A stretch of DNA of 64,000 nt from Streptomyces decoyicus (GCF_019880305.1 NZ_CP082301.1:2728001-2792000), one strand, 5' to 3'; shown: positions 54,817 through 63,838, numbered from the stretch's first letter. The notes: a model not told the origin generated them from the sequence alone. Program-made: numbers and translations.

Positions 54817-54845
54817 TTGACACTGTTACCGGCGGTCACAAAGAT
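54817..54845 (+). promoter_or_regulatory. Promoter with operator in the spacer, beta-glucosidase operon
   Basis: TTGACA (54817-54822), 17 bp spacer, AAAGAT (54840-54845). The spacer contains GTTACCG-G-CGGTCAC (54825-54839), a 6 of 7 palindrome. The predicted start of transcription is about 54851-54853, at the ATG, so the message would be leaderless. Placement of the palindrome between the boxes suits a sugar-responsive repressor. Confidence 0.6.
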
Positions 54846-54852
54846 CCGGCCC

Positions 54853-56229
54853 ATGACAACGGTGCCGGTCTCCCCCCTGCCCCTGCCCCGCTTCCCCCGC
54901 GACTTCCTGTGGGGGGTGTCCACCTCCGCCGCCCAGATCGAGGGGGCGGTGGCGGAGGACGGGCGGGGACGGTCCGTATGGGATGTCTTCGCGGCGGAGG
55001 CCGGGCGGATCAAGGACGGGTCGGACGCCCGGGTGGCGACCGACCACTACCACCGCTACCGCGAGGACGTGGGGCTGCTCGAGGAGCTCGGGGCCGGGGC
55101 GTACCGCTTCTCGGTGGCCTGGCCGCGGGTGGTGCCGGACGGGGACGGTCCGGTCAACGAGGCCGGGCTGGACTTCTACGACCGGCTGGTGGACGCCTTG
55201 CTGGCGGCGGGGATCGCGCCCGTGCCGACGCTGTTCCACTGGGATACACCGCAGGCGCTGGAGGAGCGCGGCGGCTGGCTCGTACGGGAGACCGCCGAGC
55301 GCTTCGCGGCGTATGCGGACGTGGTGGCGGGGCGGCTCGGGGACCGGGTGGAGCACTGGATCACCCTCAACGAGCCCGCCGAGGTGACCTTGCTGGGTTA
55401 CGGGCTGGGGCAGCATGCCCCGGGGCGGCAGCTTCTGTTCGAGGCGCTGCCGGCGGCGCACCATCAGCTGCTGGGGCACGGGCTGGCCGTGCAGGCGCTG
55501 CGGGCCCGTGGGGCGACGAACATCGGGATCGCCAACTCGCACGGCCCGACGTGGCGGGCGAGTCCGTCGGAGGCCGACACCGAGGCGGCCGGTCTCTACG
55601 ACCTGCTGCTCAACCGGCTGTTCGCGGAGCCGGTGCTGCTGGGGCGCTATCCGGACGAGGAGCTGGCGGCGCTGCTGCCGGGGCCGGTCGCCGAGGACCT
55701 GAAGGTCATCTCGCAGCCGCTGGACCGATACGGGATCAACTACTACCAGCCGACGCTGGTGGGTGCCCCCGGAGCGGACGGTGCCGGGGCGGCCGACTTC
55801 GGCGGGATCCGGCTGCCGCCCGAACTCCCCTTCGCGCCGCGGGAGATCGAGGGGTATCCGCGGACCGATTTCGGCTGGCCGGTGGTGCCGGAGGCGCTGA
55901 CCGAGCTGCTGGTGACGTTCCGGGAACGGTACGGGGACCGGCTGCCGCCCGTCGTGATCACCGAGAACGGCTGCTCGTACGAGGGGGTTGAGGACGCGGA
56001 GCGGATCGCGTTCCTGGACGGGCATCTGCGGGCGTTGCATGCGGCAATGGCGTCCGGGGCCGATGTCCGCGGGTACTTCGTGTGGTCGTTGACGGACAAC
56101 TTCGAGTGGGCGGAGGGGTACGCCCGGCGGTTCGGTCTGGTGCATGTCGACTACGCGACCTTGGCGCGGACGCCCAAGGCCTCGTACCACTGGCTGCGGG
56201 ATGTGCTGCGGGAGCAGGCCCGGGGATGA
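54853..56229 (+). CDS. GH1 beta-glucosidase
   Basis: 458 aa from ATG 54853, chosen from the promoter position; no ribosome site, so leaderless translation is likely. Glycoside hydrolase family 1: FPRDFLWGVSTSAAQIEGA, acid/base Glu174 in WITLNEPAEV, nucleophile Glu371 in VVITENGCSYEG, and WSLTDNFEWAEGYARRFGLVHVDY. No signal peptide, so it cleaves beta-glucosides such as cellobiose inside the cell. The next gene, a sugar-type MFS transporter, overlaps it by 4 bp and may import or export its substrate or product. Confidence 0.95.
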   Translation: MTTVPVSPLPLPRFPRDFLWGVSTSAAQIEGAVAEDGRGRSVWDVFAAEAGRIKDGSDARVATDHYHRYREDVGLLEELGAGAYRFSVAWPRVVPDGDGPVNEAGLDFYDRLVDALLAAGIAPVPTLFHWDTPQALEERGGWLVRETAERFAAYADVVAGRLGDRVEHWITLNEPAEVTLLGYGLGQHAPGRQLLFEALPAAHHQLLGHGLAVQALRARGATNIGIANSHGPTWRASPSEADTEAAGLYDLLLNRLFAEPVLLGRYPDEELAALLPGPVAEDLKVISQPLDRYGINYYQPTLVGAPGADGAGAADFGGIRLPPELPFAPREIEGYPRTDFGWPVVPEALTELLVTFRERYGDRLPPVVITENGCSYEGVEDAERIAFLDGHLRALHAAMASGADVRGYFVWSLTDNFEWAEGYARRFGLVHVDYATLARTPKASYHWLRDVLREQARG

Positions 56230-57476
56230 GCGGGCCCGCGGCTCCGGAAGCGCTGGCGGAGCCGTCGGAGCAGGTCGGGCGGGGCTGGACCGCCGCGCTG
56301 TCGGTCGCCAACGGGGCGATCTGGGCCGGGTGGTACGGGCCGCTGCAGATACTGCTCGCCCTCCAGGCCGCGGAGCTCGCGCCGCCGGGCTCACCGAAGG
56401 AGTCGGTGCTGGCGTGGGTGACGGGGATGGGGGCCGTCGTCTCGATGGTGTCCAGCCCGCTGTTCGGGGCGCTGTCGGACCGTACGACCTCGCGGTTCGG
56501 GCGGCGTACGCCGTGGATCGTCGCAGGGGTCGCGGGCGGGGCCGGCGCGTTCGTGCTGCTGGCCGGGGCGGACACGGTGCCGGTGATGGCGCTGGGGTGG
56601 TGTCTGGTGCAGCTCACCCTCAATGCGGCGTTCGCGGCGATCACGGCGGCGGTGCCCGACCGGGTGCCGCACCGGCAGCGCGGGGCGGTCGGCGGCTGGC
56701 TGGGAGCCGCGCAGATCCTGGGCGTGCTGACCGGTACGGGCCTGGCGACGGCCGCCGGCGGAGTGGCCGCGGGCTATCTCGCCTGCGCCGGTTTCGCGGT
56801 GCTGGGCACCCTGCCGTATGTGCTGCTGCACCGGGATCCGGTGCTGCCGGCCGAGCGGCGCCCGGCACTGAGCGGGCGGGCCCTGCTCGCCGGGTTCTGG
56901 ATCAGCCCGCGCCGCCATCCCGACCTGGGGTGGGCCTGGCTGACCCGGTTCCTGATCAATCTCGGCAACGCGCTGGCCCTGCTGTATTTGCTGTACTACC
57001 TGCGGGATGTGCTGCACCGCCCTGACCCGGGTGGCGGGGTGCTGGTGCTGACCGCCGTCAATGGCGTGACGCTGCTGGGCACGGTCGTCGTCGGGGGCTT
57101 CTGGTCGGACCGGGTCGGGCGGCGGCAGCCGTTCGTGCTGTGGTCCGGGGTGATCATGACGGTGGCGACCGGGCTGCTGGCCGGATGGCAGACCTGGGCG
57201 GGGGCCCTGTGTGCCGCGGCGCTGCTCGGGGTGGGGTTCGGCGTCTTCACCTCCGTCGACTTCGCGCTGATGACGGATGTGCTGCCGGCCGCCGCCCACC
57301 GCGGCAAGGACATGGGCGTCATCAACATCGCCAACTCGCTGCCGCAAGTGGCCGCCCCCGCGCTGGCCGCGCCGCTCGTGCACCACCTCGGCGGCTACCG
57401 GATGCTGTATGCCGTCGCGGCCGCGGTGGGGCTGGTGGGGGCGCTGCTGGTGCGCAGGATCCGGGGCGTGCCGTAG
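56226..57476 (+). CDS. MFS transporter (GPH/sugar-like) coupled to beta-glucosidase
   Basis: 416 aa, ATG 56226 overlapping the beta-glucosidase stop (ATGA). About 12 membrane helices. The motif after TM2 is PLFGALSDRTTSRFGRRTPWIVAG, typical of glycoside-pentoside-hexuronide-type sugar symporters, and a second copy after TM8 is GGFWSDRVGRRQPFVLW. The C-terminal half has GVGFGVFTSVDFALMTDVLP and GKDMGVINIANSLPQ, also seen in sugar MFS members. Operon context suggests transport of beta-glucosides. Confidence 0.9.
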   Translation: MSGPAAPEALAEPSEQVGRGWTAALSVANGAIWAGWYGPLQILLALQAAELAPPGSPKESVLAWVTGMGAVVSMVSSPLFGALSDRTTSRFGRRTPWIVAGVAGGAGAFVLLAGADTVPVMALGWCLVQLTLNAAFAAITAAVPDRVPHRQRGAVGGWLGAAQILGVLTGTGLATAAGGVAAGYLACAGFAVLGTLPYVLLHRDPVLPAERRPALSGRALLAGFWISPRRHPDLGWAWLTRFLINLGNALALLYLLYYLRDVLHRPDPGGGVLVLTAVNGVTLLGTVVVGGFWSDRVGRRQPFVLWSGVIMTVATGLLAGWQTWAGALCAAALLGVGFGVFTSVDFALMTDVLPAAAHRGKDMGVINIANSLPQVAAPALAAPLVHHLGGYRMLYAVAAAVGLVGALLVRRIRGVP

Positions 57477-57546
57477 GGGGTGTCTCCCCTAGGGGTGTCT
57501 CCCTGGGACACGCACCGGCCGGCCGGGCCGGGAGCCGGGACCGGGC

Positions 57547-58485
57547 TCAGAAGCCCAGTTTGCGCAGCTGCTTCGGGTCGCGCTGCCAGTCCTTGGCGAC
57601 CTTGACGTGCAGATCCAGGAAGACCGGCGTGCCGAGCAGTGCCTCGATGTGCTTGCGGGACTTGGTGCCGACCTCCTTCAGGCGCTTGCCCTTGGGGCCG
57701 ATGATGATCCCCTTCTGGCTGGGGCGCTCGATGTAGACATTCGCGTGGATGTCCAGGAGGGGCTTGTCGGCCGGGCGGTCCTCGCGCGGGAGCATCTCCT
57801 CGACGACCACCGCGATGGAGTGCGGCAGTTCGTCGCGGACGCCCTCCAGCGCGGCCTCGCGGATCAGCTCGCCGACCATGACCTGCTCGGGCTCGTCGGT
57901 GAGATCGCCCTCGGGGTAGAGCGGCGGGCTCTCCGGGAGCATCGGCACGAGGAGGTCGGCGAGGAGCGACACCTGGGTGTCGCCGACCGCCGAGACCGGG
58001 ATGATCTCGGCCCACTCGATGCCCAGCTCCTGGCCGAGCTGGTCGATGGCGATCAGCTGGGCGGCCAGCGCCTTGGAGTCGACCAGGTCGGTCTTGGTGA
58101 CGATGGCGACCTTGGGGGTCTTCTTGATGCCGGCCAGCTCGGTCGCGATGTAGCGGTCGCCGGGGCCGAGCTTCTGGTCGGCGGGCAGACAGAAGCCGAT
58201 GACGTCCACCTCGGACCACGTGGTCCGCACGACGTCGTTCAGCCGCTCGCCGAGCAGGGTGCGCGGCTTGTGCAGGCCCGGGGTGTCGACGAGGACCAGC
58301 TGCGCCTCGGGGCGGTGCACGATGCCGCGGACCGTGTGGCGGGTGGTCTGGGGGCGGTTGGAGGTGATCGCCACCTTCGTGCCGACGAGAGCGTTCGTGA
58401 GGGTGGACTTGCCCGCGTTGGGGCGCCCCACGAAGCAGGCGAAGCCGGCGCGGTGCGCTGCGGAGGACTCTGTACGAACGCTCAT
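57547..58485 (-). CDS. era: GTPase Era
   Basis: 312 aa from ATG 58485 (MSVRTESSAAHRAG); the upstream frame is low-complexity. GTPase motifs: G1 GRPNAGKST, G2 TTRHTVRG, G3 DTPGLHKPRT, G4 TKTDLVD, G5 VSAVGDTQ. C-terminal KH domain with YIERPSQKGIIIGPKGKRLKEVGTKSRKHIE. Era binds 16S rRNA and matures the 30S subunit. Directly downstream (minus strand) of cdd; the gene pair is normal in this region. Confidence 0.97.
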   Translation of the reverse strand: MSVRTESSAAHRAGFACFVGRPNAGKSTLTNALVGTKVAITSNRPQTTRHTVRGIVHRPEAQLVLVDTPGLHKPRTLLGERLNDVVRTTWSEVDVIGFCLPADQKLGPGDRYIATELAGIKKTPKVAIVTKTDLVDSKALAAQLIAIDQLGQELGIEWAEIIPVSAVGDTQVSLLADLLVPMLPESPPLYPEGDLTDEPEQVMVGELIREAALEGVRDELPHSIAVVVEEMLPREDRPADKPLLDIHANVYIERPSQKGIIIGPKGKRLKEVGTKSRKHIEALLGTPVFLDLHVKVAKDWQRDPKQLRKLGF

Positions 58486-58562
58486 GGGGCCCATTCTCCC
58501 CGATCCCGGGCCCGGCTCCGACCACCCGTGCCCCGGAGCGCCCCGGCCCGGGGTCCGGTCCG

Positions 58563-58709
58563 GGGCCGGACGGCAGGGGGACGGAAGGCAGGGGCCGGAC
58601 GGCAGGGGCGGCCCGCCGCTACCGGTGGGCCGCCCGTACACCGTCGTACGACTCCGGCACTCGGTGCCATACGGCTCCGGCACTCGGTGCCTACGGCTCC
58701 GGCACTCAG
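58563..58709. repeat. Short repeats between era and cdd
   Basis: Two sets: GCCGGACGGCAGGGG-type units around 58563-58612, and three 22-23 bp copies of TACGGCTCCGGCACTCGGTG (starting 58647, 58670, 58692), the last running into the cdd stop. Each copy of the second set holds the small inverted repeat GGCAC-tcg-GTGCC. Confidence 0.75.
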
Positions 58710-59071
58710 CCCTGTGCGCCGCCCGCCGGGACGGTGCTGCGCAGGGTGCCGTCGAGGCCCGCGACCAGGACGGGCGTGGCAGGCCCGCCGAGGTCCCGTA
58801 CGGCCGCGCGGTCCGCGTCGGTGGCGCGCTCGGCGTCGGTGACGAGGGCCGCGGCCTCCAGTGACGTGGCCCCGCTGGCGACGGCCATGGCGACGGCCGT
58901 CTGCAGCGCGCTGAGCTTCAGCGACTCCAGGGCGACGGTGCCGGCGACGTACGTGCGGCCGGTCTCGTCGCGTACGGCGGCGCCCTCGGGCACGCCGTTA
59001 CGGGCCCGCGCCGAGCGGGCGAGCGTGATGATCTTGCGGTCTTCCGGGTCCAGCGGTGCGGTCTCGCTCAT
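58706..59071 (-). CDS. Cytidine deaminase-like protein
   Basis: 121 aa, ATG 59071 (MSETAPLDPEDRKI). The fold matches the cytidine-deaminase-like proteins encoded next to era in actinobacteria: ITLARSARARNGVPEGAAVRDETGRTYVAGTVALESLKLSALQTAVAMAVASGA. However the classical zinc-binding C(H)AE and PCxxC motifs are missing: the position of the HAE box reads VALESL and no PCxxC follows. It is therefore probably a non-catalytic or different-function member. It would be transcribed into era. Confidence 0.8.
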   Translation of the reverse strand: MSETAPLDPEDRKIITLARSARARNGVPEGAAVRDETGRTYVAGTVALESLKLSALQTAVAMAVASGATSLEAAALVTDAERATDADRAAVRDLGGPATPVLVAGLDGTLRSTVPAGGAQG

Positions 59072-59150
59072 ACGGGCGAGCATATGCGGGGCGGCGGGGA
59101 CGGCGGAAAGGGGCAGCAGCCGGCAGGACCGGCCGCCGCCCGGCGGGAGG

Positions 59151-60077
59151 TCAGCCCGCGACGGAGTACATCCCTCCCCCGCGCTCGGCTCCGCCCCCGC
59201 GCGGCGCCCCCCATCGCCGGTCCCCCGCCGCAGTGAGCCGCTCCAGCTTCGCCGCGGTGTCCGTCCCGGGCCGCGGGTTGTGCAGCACGATGTTGAGGTC
59301 GGGGCGGACCGGGATCCGCAGCTGGGTGGTCTCGAAGAGCAGGGCACCGACGAGCGGGTGGTCCATCTCCTTGTGCAGCGTGCCGCCGTCCTGGACATCG
59401 CCGCGGCCCCACAGCCCGGCGAATTCCGCACTGAGCGCGGAGGCCTCGCGCACGACCGCGTCGAAGCCCTCGTCGCCGGGCCGCGCCGAGCACGCGGCGC
59501 GGAACTGGGCCACGACCATGGGGGCGTTCCTCTCCCAGCTGGCGGCCCGCGCGCGGTAGACGGGGTCGGTGAAGAACGCGATCAGGCAGTTGGGCGAGAC
59601 GCCGGGGCGGCCGTGGCCCAGCACCAGCTGCGCCGCGTCGTTGTGGGCGATGGTGTTCCAGTACGGGTCCATGATGTGCGCCGGGAACGGCATCCAGGCG
59701 TCGATCAGCCGCTGGAGGCCCGCGCACACATCGGTGAGGCCCAGTTCCTCGGCGTCCTGCCGCTGCGGAGGGTTCAGCCCGGCCAGGACGTACAGATGCC
59801 GCCGCTCGGCGCCGTTGAGCCGCAGCACCCGGGCGACCGCGTCCAGCACCTGCGGCGAGACGGTGATGTCGCGGCCCTGCTCCAGCCACTGGTACCAGGA
59901 GGCACCGACCCCGGCGAGGACGGCGACCTCCTCGCGGCGCAGTCCCGGAGTGCGGCGGCGGCCGCCGTCGGGCAGTCCCGCCTCGGCCGGGGTGACCCGG
60001 GCGCGGCGGCTCATCAGGAAGTCGCGGAGTTCCTGTCGTCGGCGCGCGGTGTCCTGGCCGGCAATGTTCGAGGCCAC
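59151..60077 (-). CDS. XRE-family regulator with MmyB-like domain (second copy)
   Basis: 308 aa from GTG 60077, with GGGGGAG 7 nt upstream. N-terminal helix-turn-helix: RRTPGLRREEVAVLAGVGASWYQWLEQGRDITVSPQVLDAVARVL. C-terminal MmyB-like ligand domain: MDPYWNTIAHNDAAQLVLG, CLIAFFTDPVYR, HPLVGALLFETTQLRIP. Same size and layout as the protein at 21186-22112 and likewise divergent from an efflux pump. Likely ligand-responsive repressor of that pump through the inverted repeat at 60103. Confidence 0.9.
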   Translation of the reverse strand: MASNIAGQDTARRRQELRDFLMSRRARVTPAEAGLPDGGRRRTPGLRREEVAVLAGVGASWYQWLEQGRDITVSPQVLDAVARVLRLNGAERRHLYVLAGLNPPQRQDAEELGLTDVCAGLQRLIDAWMPFPAHIMDPYWNTIAHNDAAQLVLGHGRPGVSPNCLIAFFTDPVYRARAASWERNAPMVVAQFRAACSARPGDEGFDAVVREASALSAEFAGLWGRGDVQDGGTLHKEMDHPLVGALLFETTQLRIPVRPDLNIVLHNPRPGTDTAAKLERLTAAGDRRWGAPRGGGAERGGGMYSVAG

Positions 60078-60102
60078 GTTTCTCCCCCTGTCGGCGTGGC
60101 TG

Positions 60103-60118
60103 GTGGTGCGGACACCAC
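60103..60118. promoter_or_regulatory. Operator-like inverted repeat between XRE regulator and efflux pump
   Basis: GTGGTG-cgga-CACCAC, a perfect 6 bp inverted repeat in the 90 bp divergent gap. Confidence 0.5.
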
Positions 60119-60167
60119 GATAAGTTCCCGCTCCCCACGGCATATTCCGAAACCGCAGGCTCTTTGC

Positions 60168-61724
60168 ATGCCAGTAACCGAGACCTCACTGCCCACTGCC
60201 GCCCCGCCGGGTCCGGGTGCCCGGACGGACGCGCCCGTGGACGCCTCCCCGGCACCGGCCCCGGCCGCGGCCACCGCCGTCTCCGCTTCCGTCTCCGCCA
60301 CCGCCTCCGCTTCCGCCGACGCGCGGATGACCCTGCGGGCCAAGCTCGTCCTGCTGCTCCTGTGCGCGGCGCAGTTCATCATCGCGCTGGACTTCTCCAT
60401 CCTGAATGTGGCGCTGCCCGTGCTCGGCAGGGACCTGGGCATGGGCCAGGCGGATCTCCAGTGGGCGGTCACCGCGTTCGCGCTGCCCTCCGGCGGCTTT
60501 CTGCTGCTGTCCGGCCGTATCGCCGATCTCTACGGGCGGCGCAAGCTGTTCCTCATCGGGTTCGCGCTGTTCATCGCGGCCTCGGTACTGGCCGCGCTGG
60601 CCTGGTCCCCGGCGGCGTTCCTGGCCGGGCGGGCGCTCCAAGGGCTGGGCGCGGCGGTCATCGTGCCCACCGGAATGTCCCTGCTCACCACCACCTTCGC
60701 CGAGGGGCCGCAGCGCGAGCGCGCCCTGGGCATCAGCGGCACCGTGCTCTCGATGGGCTTCACCATCGGCATGGTGCTGGGCGGGGTGATGACGGATGCG
60801 CTGGGCTGGCGCTCGACCATGGGCCTGCTGTCCGTGGCCGGGGTGGCCGTACTGGCCGTGGCGCCGGTGCTCCTGACCGAGTCCCGGCATCCGCGGCGGC
60901 CGCGGATCGATGTGCCCGGCGCGGTCACCGTCACCGGCGGGCTGCTGTCGCTGATCTACGCCCTGTCCACCGCCGCCGAGCGGGGCTTCGGCCACCCGGA
61001 CGTCCTGGTGACGCTGATCGCGGGCCTGGCGCTGCTGGCCGCGTTCGTGCGGGTGGAGTCGCGGGCCGACCAGCCGCTGGTGTCACTGCCGATGCTGCGC
61101 CGCCGGACCGTCGCCTGGGGGAATCTGGCGGGCCTGACGACCTTCGCGATGATGAGCACCGTCATCTTCCTGCTGACGCTCTACCTCCAGGAAGTGCTGC
61201 GGCTGTCCGCCTTCCGGACCGGTCTGCTCTTCGGTGTGCAGGGCGTGGTCTCGGCCGTCGCCGGCCTCGTCGCCCCGAAGGTCATCGGCCGGCTCGGCGC
61301 CCGCCGCACTTTGCTGACCGGGCTGCTGCTCCAGGCCGGTTTCACGGCCGCGCTGCTGGGGCTGGGCACCGGCACGGGGATGTGGCTGGCCCTGATCGGG
61401 GTGACCTTCGCCAGCCTCGGCCATCTGTGGGCGATCATCTCCTACGGCGTGACCGCCACCTCCGGCGTCCCGGATGCCGAGCAGGGTCTGGCGACCGGCC
61501 TGGTCACCAGCTCACAGCAGGTGGGCATCACCCTCGGCATCCCGCTGCTGAGCGCGGTCGCCACGGCCCATGTCGCCGCACTGCGGACGGCGGGCAGCGG
61601 CTTCGCCGAGGCCACGCTCGGTGGCATCAAACTGGGGCTGGGGCTGGATGCGGCACTGGTCGCGGTGGTCGCGGTGCTGGTCACGGCCGGCCTGCGGACG
61701 CCCCGTGCGACGCGCGGCGAGTGA
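60168..61724 (+). CDS. DHA2-like MFS efflux transporter (second copy)
   Basis: 518 aa, ATG 60168 (MPVTETSLP). A ~55-residue Ala/Ser/Pro-rich N-terminal tail precedes ~14 membrane helices. Motifs: LDFSILNVALPVLGRDLGMG in TM1, SGRIADLYGRRKLFLIG (motif A), TIGMVLGGVMTDALGWR (motif C). The pump probably exports a hydrophobic compound and is under control of the divergent XRE regulator. No clear ribosome site; GCAGGC lies about 9 nt upstream. Confidence 0.9.
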   Translation: MPVTETSLPTAAPPGPGARTDAPVDASPAPAPAAATAVSASVSATASASADARMTLRAKLVLLLLCAAQFIIALDFSILNVALPVLGRDLGMGQADLQWAVTAFALPSGGFLLLSGRIADLYGRRKLFLIGFALFIAASVLAALAWSPAAFLAGRALQGLGAAVIVPTGMSLLTTTFAEGPQRERALGISGTVLSMGFTIGMVLGGVMTDALGWRSTMGLLSVAGVAVLAVAPVLLTESRHPRRPRIDVPGAVTVTGGLLSLIYALSTAAERGFGHPDVLVTLIAGLALLAAFVRVESRADQPLVSLPMLRRRTVAWGNLAGLTTFAMMSTVIFLLTLYLQEVLRLSAFRTGLLFGVQGVVSAVAGLVAPKVIGRLGARRTLLTGLLLQAGFTAALLGLGTGTGMWLALIGVTFASLGHLWAIISYGVTATSGVPDAEQGLATGLVTSSQQVGITLGIPLLSAVATAHVAALRTAGSGFAEATLGGIKLGLGLDAALVAVVAVLVTAGLRTPRATRGE

Positions 61725-61926
61725 GGGAGAAGGTGGCTGCCCCGGACCCCCGCGCCGGGGCAGCCTGCGCGGCACGATTTCTTTCGCGATTTCTCTCACG
61801 CATGACGGTCGCGCTCCCGGCGACCGCCTGAAGATCTTTCCATGAGGCGCACCGCGGAATCCAGCGCGACCGGAAATGGCTTGCAGAACATTTCTGGTGC
61901 ACTGGAGATAAGTAGCTTTGTGGAGT

Positions 61927-61955
61927 GTGGTGGCGGGAAATATTCCTGCCACCAC
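61927..61955. terminator. Hairpin between converging genes
   Basis: GTGGTGGCGGGAA (61927-61939), loop ATA, TTCCTGCCACCAC (61943-61955): 12 of 13 pairs plus a G-U. It sits in an unusually AT-rich gap (61830-61970) just beyond the CBS gene stop (61986) and 200 bp after the pump. Probably a bidirectional terminator. Confidence 0.65.
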
Positions 61956-61985
61956 AAGTAATTACGCGGCGAATTCCGCACACGT

Positions 61986-63329
61986 TCAGCCGGCGGTGCG
62001 GCCGCCCGCCCAGGGCTCCTCGGACGCGCTCGCGCCCTCGGACCGCACCGGCTCGCACAGCACCGTGATGATCTTGTTGCGGCGTCCTGCCGGTGACTCC
62101 GCGGTCAGCCGGAGCGCCTTCAGGCCCGGGTCGGAGGCGTCATCGGAGAGGTCGACCTCGGCGGTGGCACCGGCGATCGGGACCCGGCCGAGGAGCTTGG
62201 CGAGCAGGCCGCCGACCGTTTCGACGTCCTCGTCGTCCAGCTCGGCCAGCCCGTACAGCTCGCCGAGGTCACCGATGTCCAGCCGGGAGGTGACGCGATA
62301 GCGGCCGTCGCCGAGCTCCTCGACGGGCGGCAGTTCACGGTCGTATTCATCGGTGATCTCGCCGACGATCTCTTCCAGGATGTCCTCGATGGTGACAATT
62401 CCGGCGGTGCCGCCGTATTCATCGATGACCACCGCGACATGATTGCGGTCCTGCTGCATTTCGCGCAGCAGATCACCGGCATTCTTGGTGTCGGGGACGA
62501 AGACGGCGGGGCGCATGGCCGTGGAGACCAGCTCGTTCTCGGCGTCGCGGCTGATGTGGACCTTGCGGGCGAGGTCCTTGAGGTAGACCACGCCGACGAC
62601 GTCGTCCTCGTTCTCGCCGGTCACCGGGATACGGGAGAAACCGGAGCGCAGAGCGAGGGTCAGCGCCTGGCGGATGGTCTTGAAGCGCTCGACGGCGACC
62701 AGGTCCGTCCGCGGCACCATCACCTCGCGGACGAGGGTGTCGCCGAGCTGGAAGACGGAGTGCACCATCCGGCGCTCCTCGTCCTCGATCAGCGACTCCT
62801 TCTCCGCGAGGTCGACCAGCGAGCGCAGCTCGGCCTCGGAGGCGAACGGGCCCTTGCGGAAGCCCTTGCCGGGCGTGAGGGCGTTGCCGAGGAGGATCAG
62901 CAGCTGCGGGACCGGGCCCATGATGCGGGCCAGCGGCAGCAGCACATAGGCGGCGGCGGTGGCGGTGTTCAGCGGGTGCTGGCGGCCGATGGTCCGCGGC
63001 GAGACGCCGACGGCGACGTAGGAGACCAGCACCATCACGGCGGTGGCGACGGTCAGCGCCTGCCACGTCTTGTCGAAGGAACGCAGACAGGCGTAGGTGA
63101 CCAGGACACCGGCGGCCATCTCACAGCCGACCCGCACCAGCAGCGCGACGTTGAGATAGCGGGTGGGGTCGGCGGCGACGGCGGCGAGCTTGGCACTGCC
63201 GCGGCGGCCGGAGCGGACGGCTTCCTCGGCCCGGAAACTGGTCGTACGGGCCAGGCCGGCCTCCGCGCAGGCGGCGAGCCAGGCGATCACGACGAGCAGG
63301 ACCGCGACCGCGATCAGCTGGGTGGTCAT
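61986..63329 (-). CDS. CNNM/CBS-domain membrane protein (HlyC/CorC family)
   Basis: 447 aa from ATG 63329 (MTTQLIAVAVLL). N-terminal CNNM (DUF21) domain with about four helices: QLIAVAVLLVVIAWLAACAEAGLA, VTYACLRS, AVMVLVSYVAVGVSPRTIGRQHP, VLLPLARIMGPVPQLLILLGNAL. Two CBS domains follow (VMVPRTDLVAVE.., STAMRPAVFVPDTKNAGDLLREMQQ..HVAVVIDEYGGTAGIVTIEDILEEIVGEI), then a C-terminal CorC_HlyC domain. Members are linked to magnesium or cobalt efflux. The gene starts 11 bp after the ybeY stop, so the two are co-transcribed. Confidence 0.95.
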   Translation of the reverse strand: MTTQLIAVAVLLVVIAWLAACAEAGLARTTSFRAEEAVRSGRRGSAKLAAVAADPTRYLNVALLVRVGCEMAAGVLVTYACLRSFDKTWQALTVATAVMVLVSYVAVGVSPRTIGRQHPLNTATAAAYVLLPLARIMGPVPQLLILLGNALTPGKGFRKGPFASEAELRSLVDLAEKESLIEDEERRMVHSVFQLGDTLVREVMVPRTDLVAVERFKTIRQALTLALRSGFSRIPVTGENEDDVVGVVYLKDLARKVHISRDAENELVSTAMRPAVFVPDTKNAGDLLREMQQDRNHVAVVIDEYGGTAGIVTIEDILEEIVGEITDEYDRELPPVEELGDGRYRVTSRLDIGDLGELYGLAELDDEDVETVGGLLAKLLGRVPIAGATAEVDLSDDASDPGLKALRLTAESPAGRRNKIITVLCEPVRSEGASASEEPWAGGRTAG

Positions 63330-63340
63330 CGGGGGTCCCG

Positions 63341-63838
63341 TCAGGTCACGGTGGGAGCCGGCGAGGGGCCGGTCAGGCCCTGCTCGGTCCGCCAGCCGTC
63401 GATGATCGCCGCCTGAAGGCCGAACATCTCGGCCTTCTCGTCCGGCTCCTCGTGGTCGTAGCCGAGGAGGTGGAGCACGCCGTGGACGGTGAGCAGCTGG
63501 AGCTCCTCGTCCATGCTGTGTCCGGTCGGGGCGTCCTCGCCCTGCTTCTTGGCGACCTCCGGGCACAGCACGATGTCACCGAGGAGCCCCTGCGGGGGCT
63601 CCTCGTCGTCCTTGGCCGGCGGACGCAGCTCGTCCATCGGGAAGGACATGACATCGGTCGGCCCCGGCAGGTCCATCCATTGGATGTGCAGCTGCTCCAT
63701 GGCCTCGGCGTCCACGACAATCACGGACAGCTCGGAGAGCGGGTGGATACGCATCCGGGCGACGGCGTAGCGGGCGACATCCAGGATGGCCTGCTCGTCG
63801 ATGTCCGTGCCGGACTCGTTGTTGACGTCGATGGACAT
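63341..63838 (-). CDS. ybeY: Endoribonuclease YbeY
   Basis: 165 aa from ATG 63838 ([10 protein letters not shown]); the start at 63856 is less typical. Signature zinc motif [16 protein letters not shown] (three His), with [11 protein letters not shown] and [10 protein letters not shown]. YbeY is a single-strand-specific RNase acting in 16S rRNA 3' maturation and ribosome quality control. It lies between phoH and the CBS gene in the usual order. Confidence 0.97.
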   Translation of the reverse strand: MSIDVNNESGTDIDEQAILDVARYAVARMRIHPLSELSVIVVDAEAMEQLHIQWMDLPGPTDVMSFPMDELRPPAKDDEEPPQGLLGDIVLCPEVAKKQGEDAPTGHSMDEELQLLTVHGVLHLLGYDHEEPDEKAEMFGLQAAIIDGWRTEQGLTGPSPAPTVT

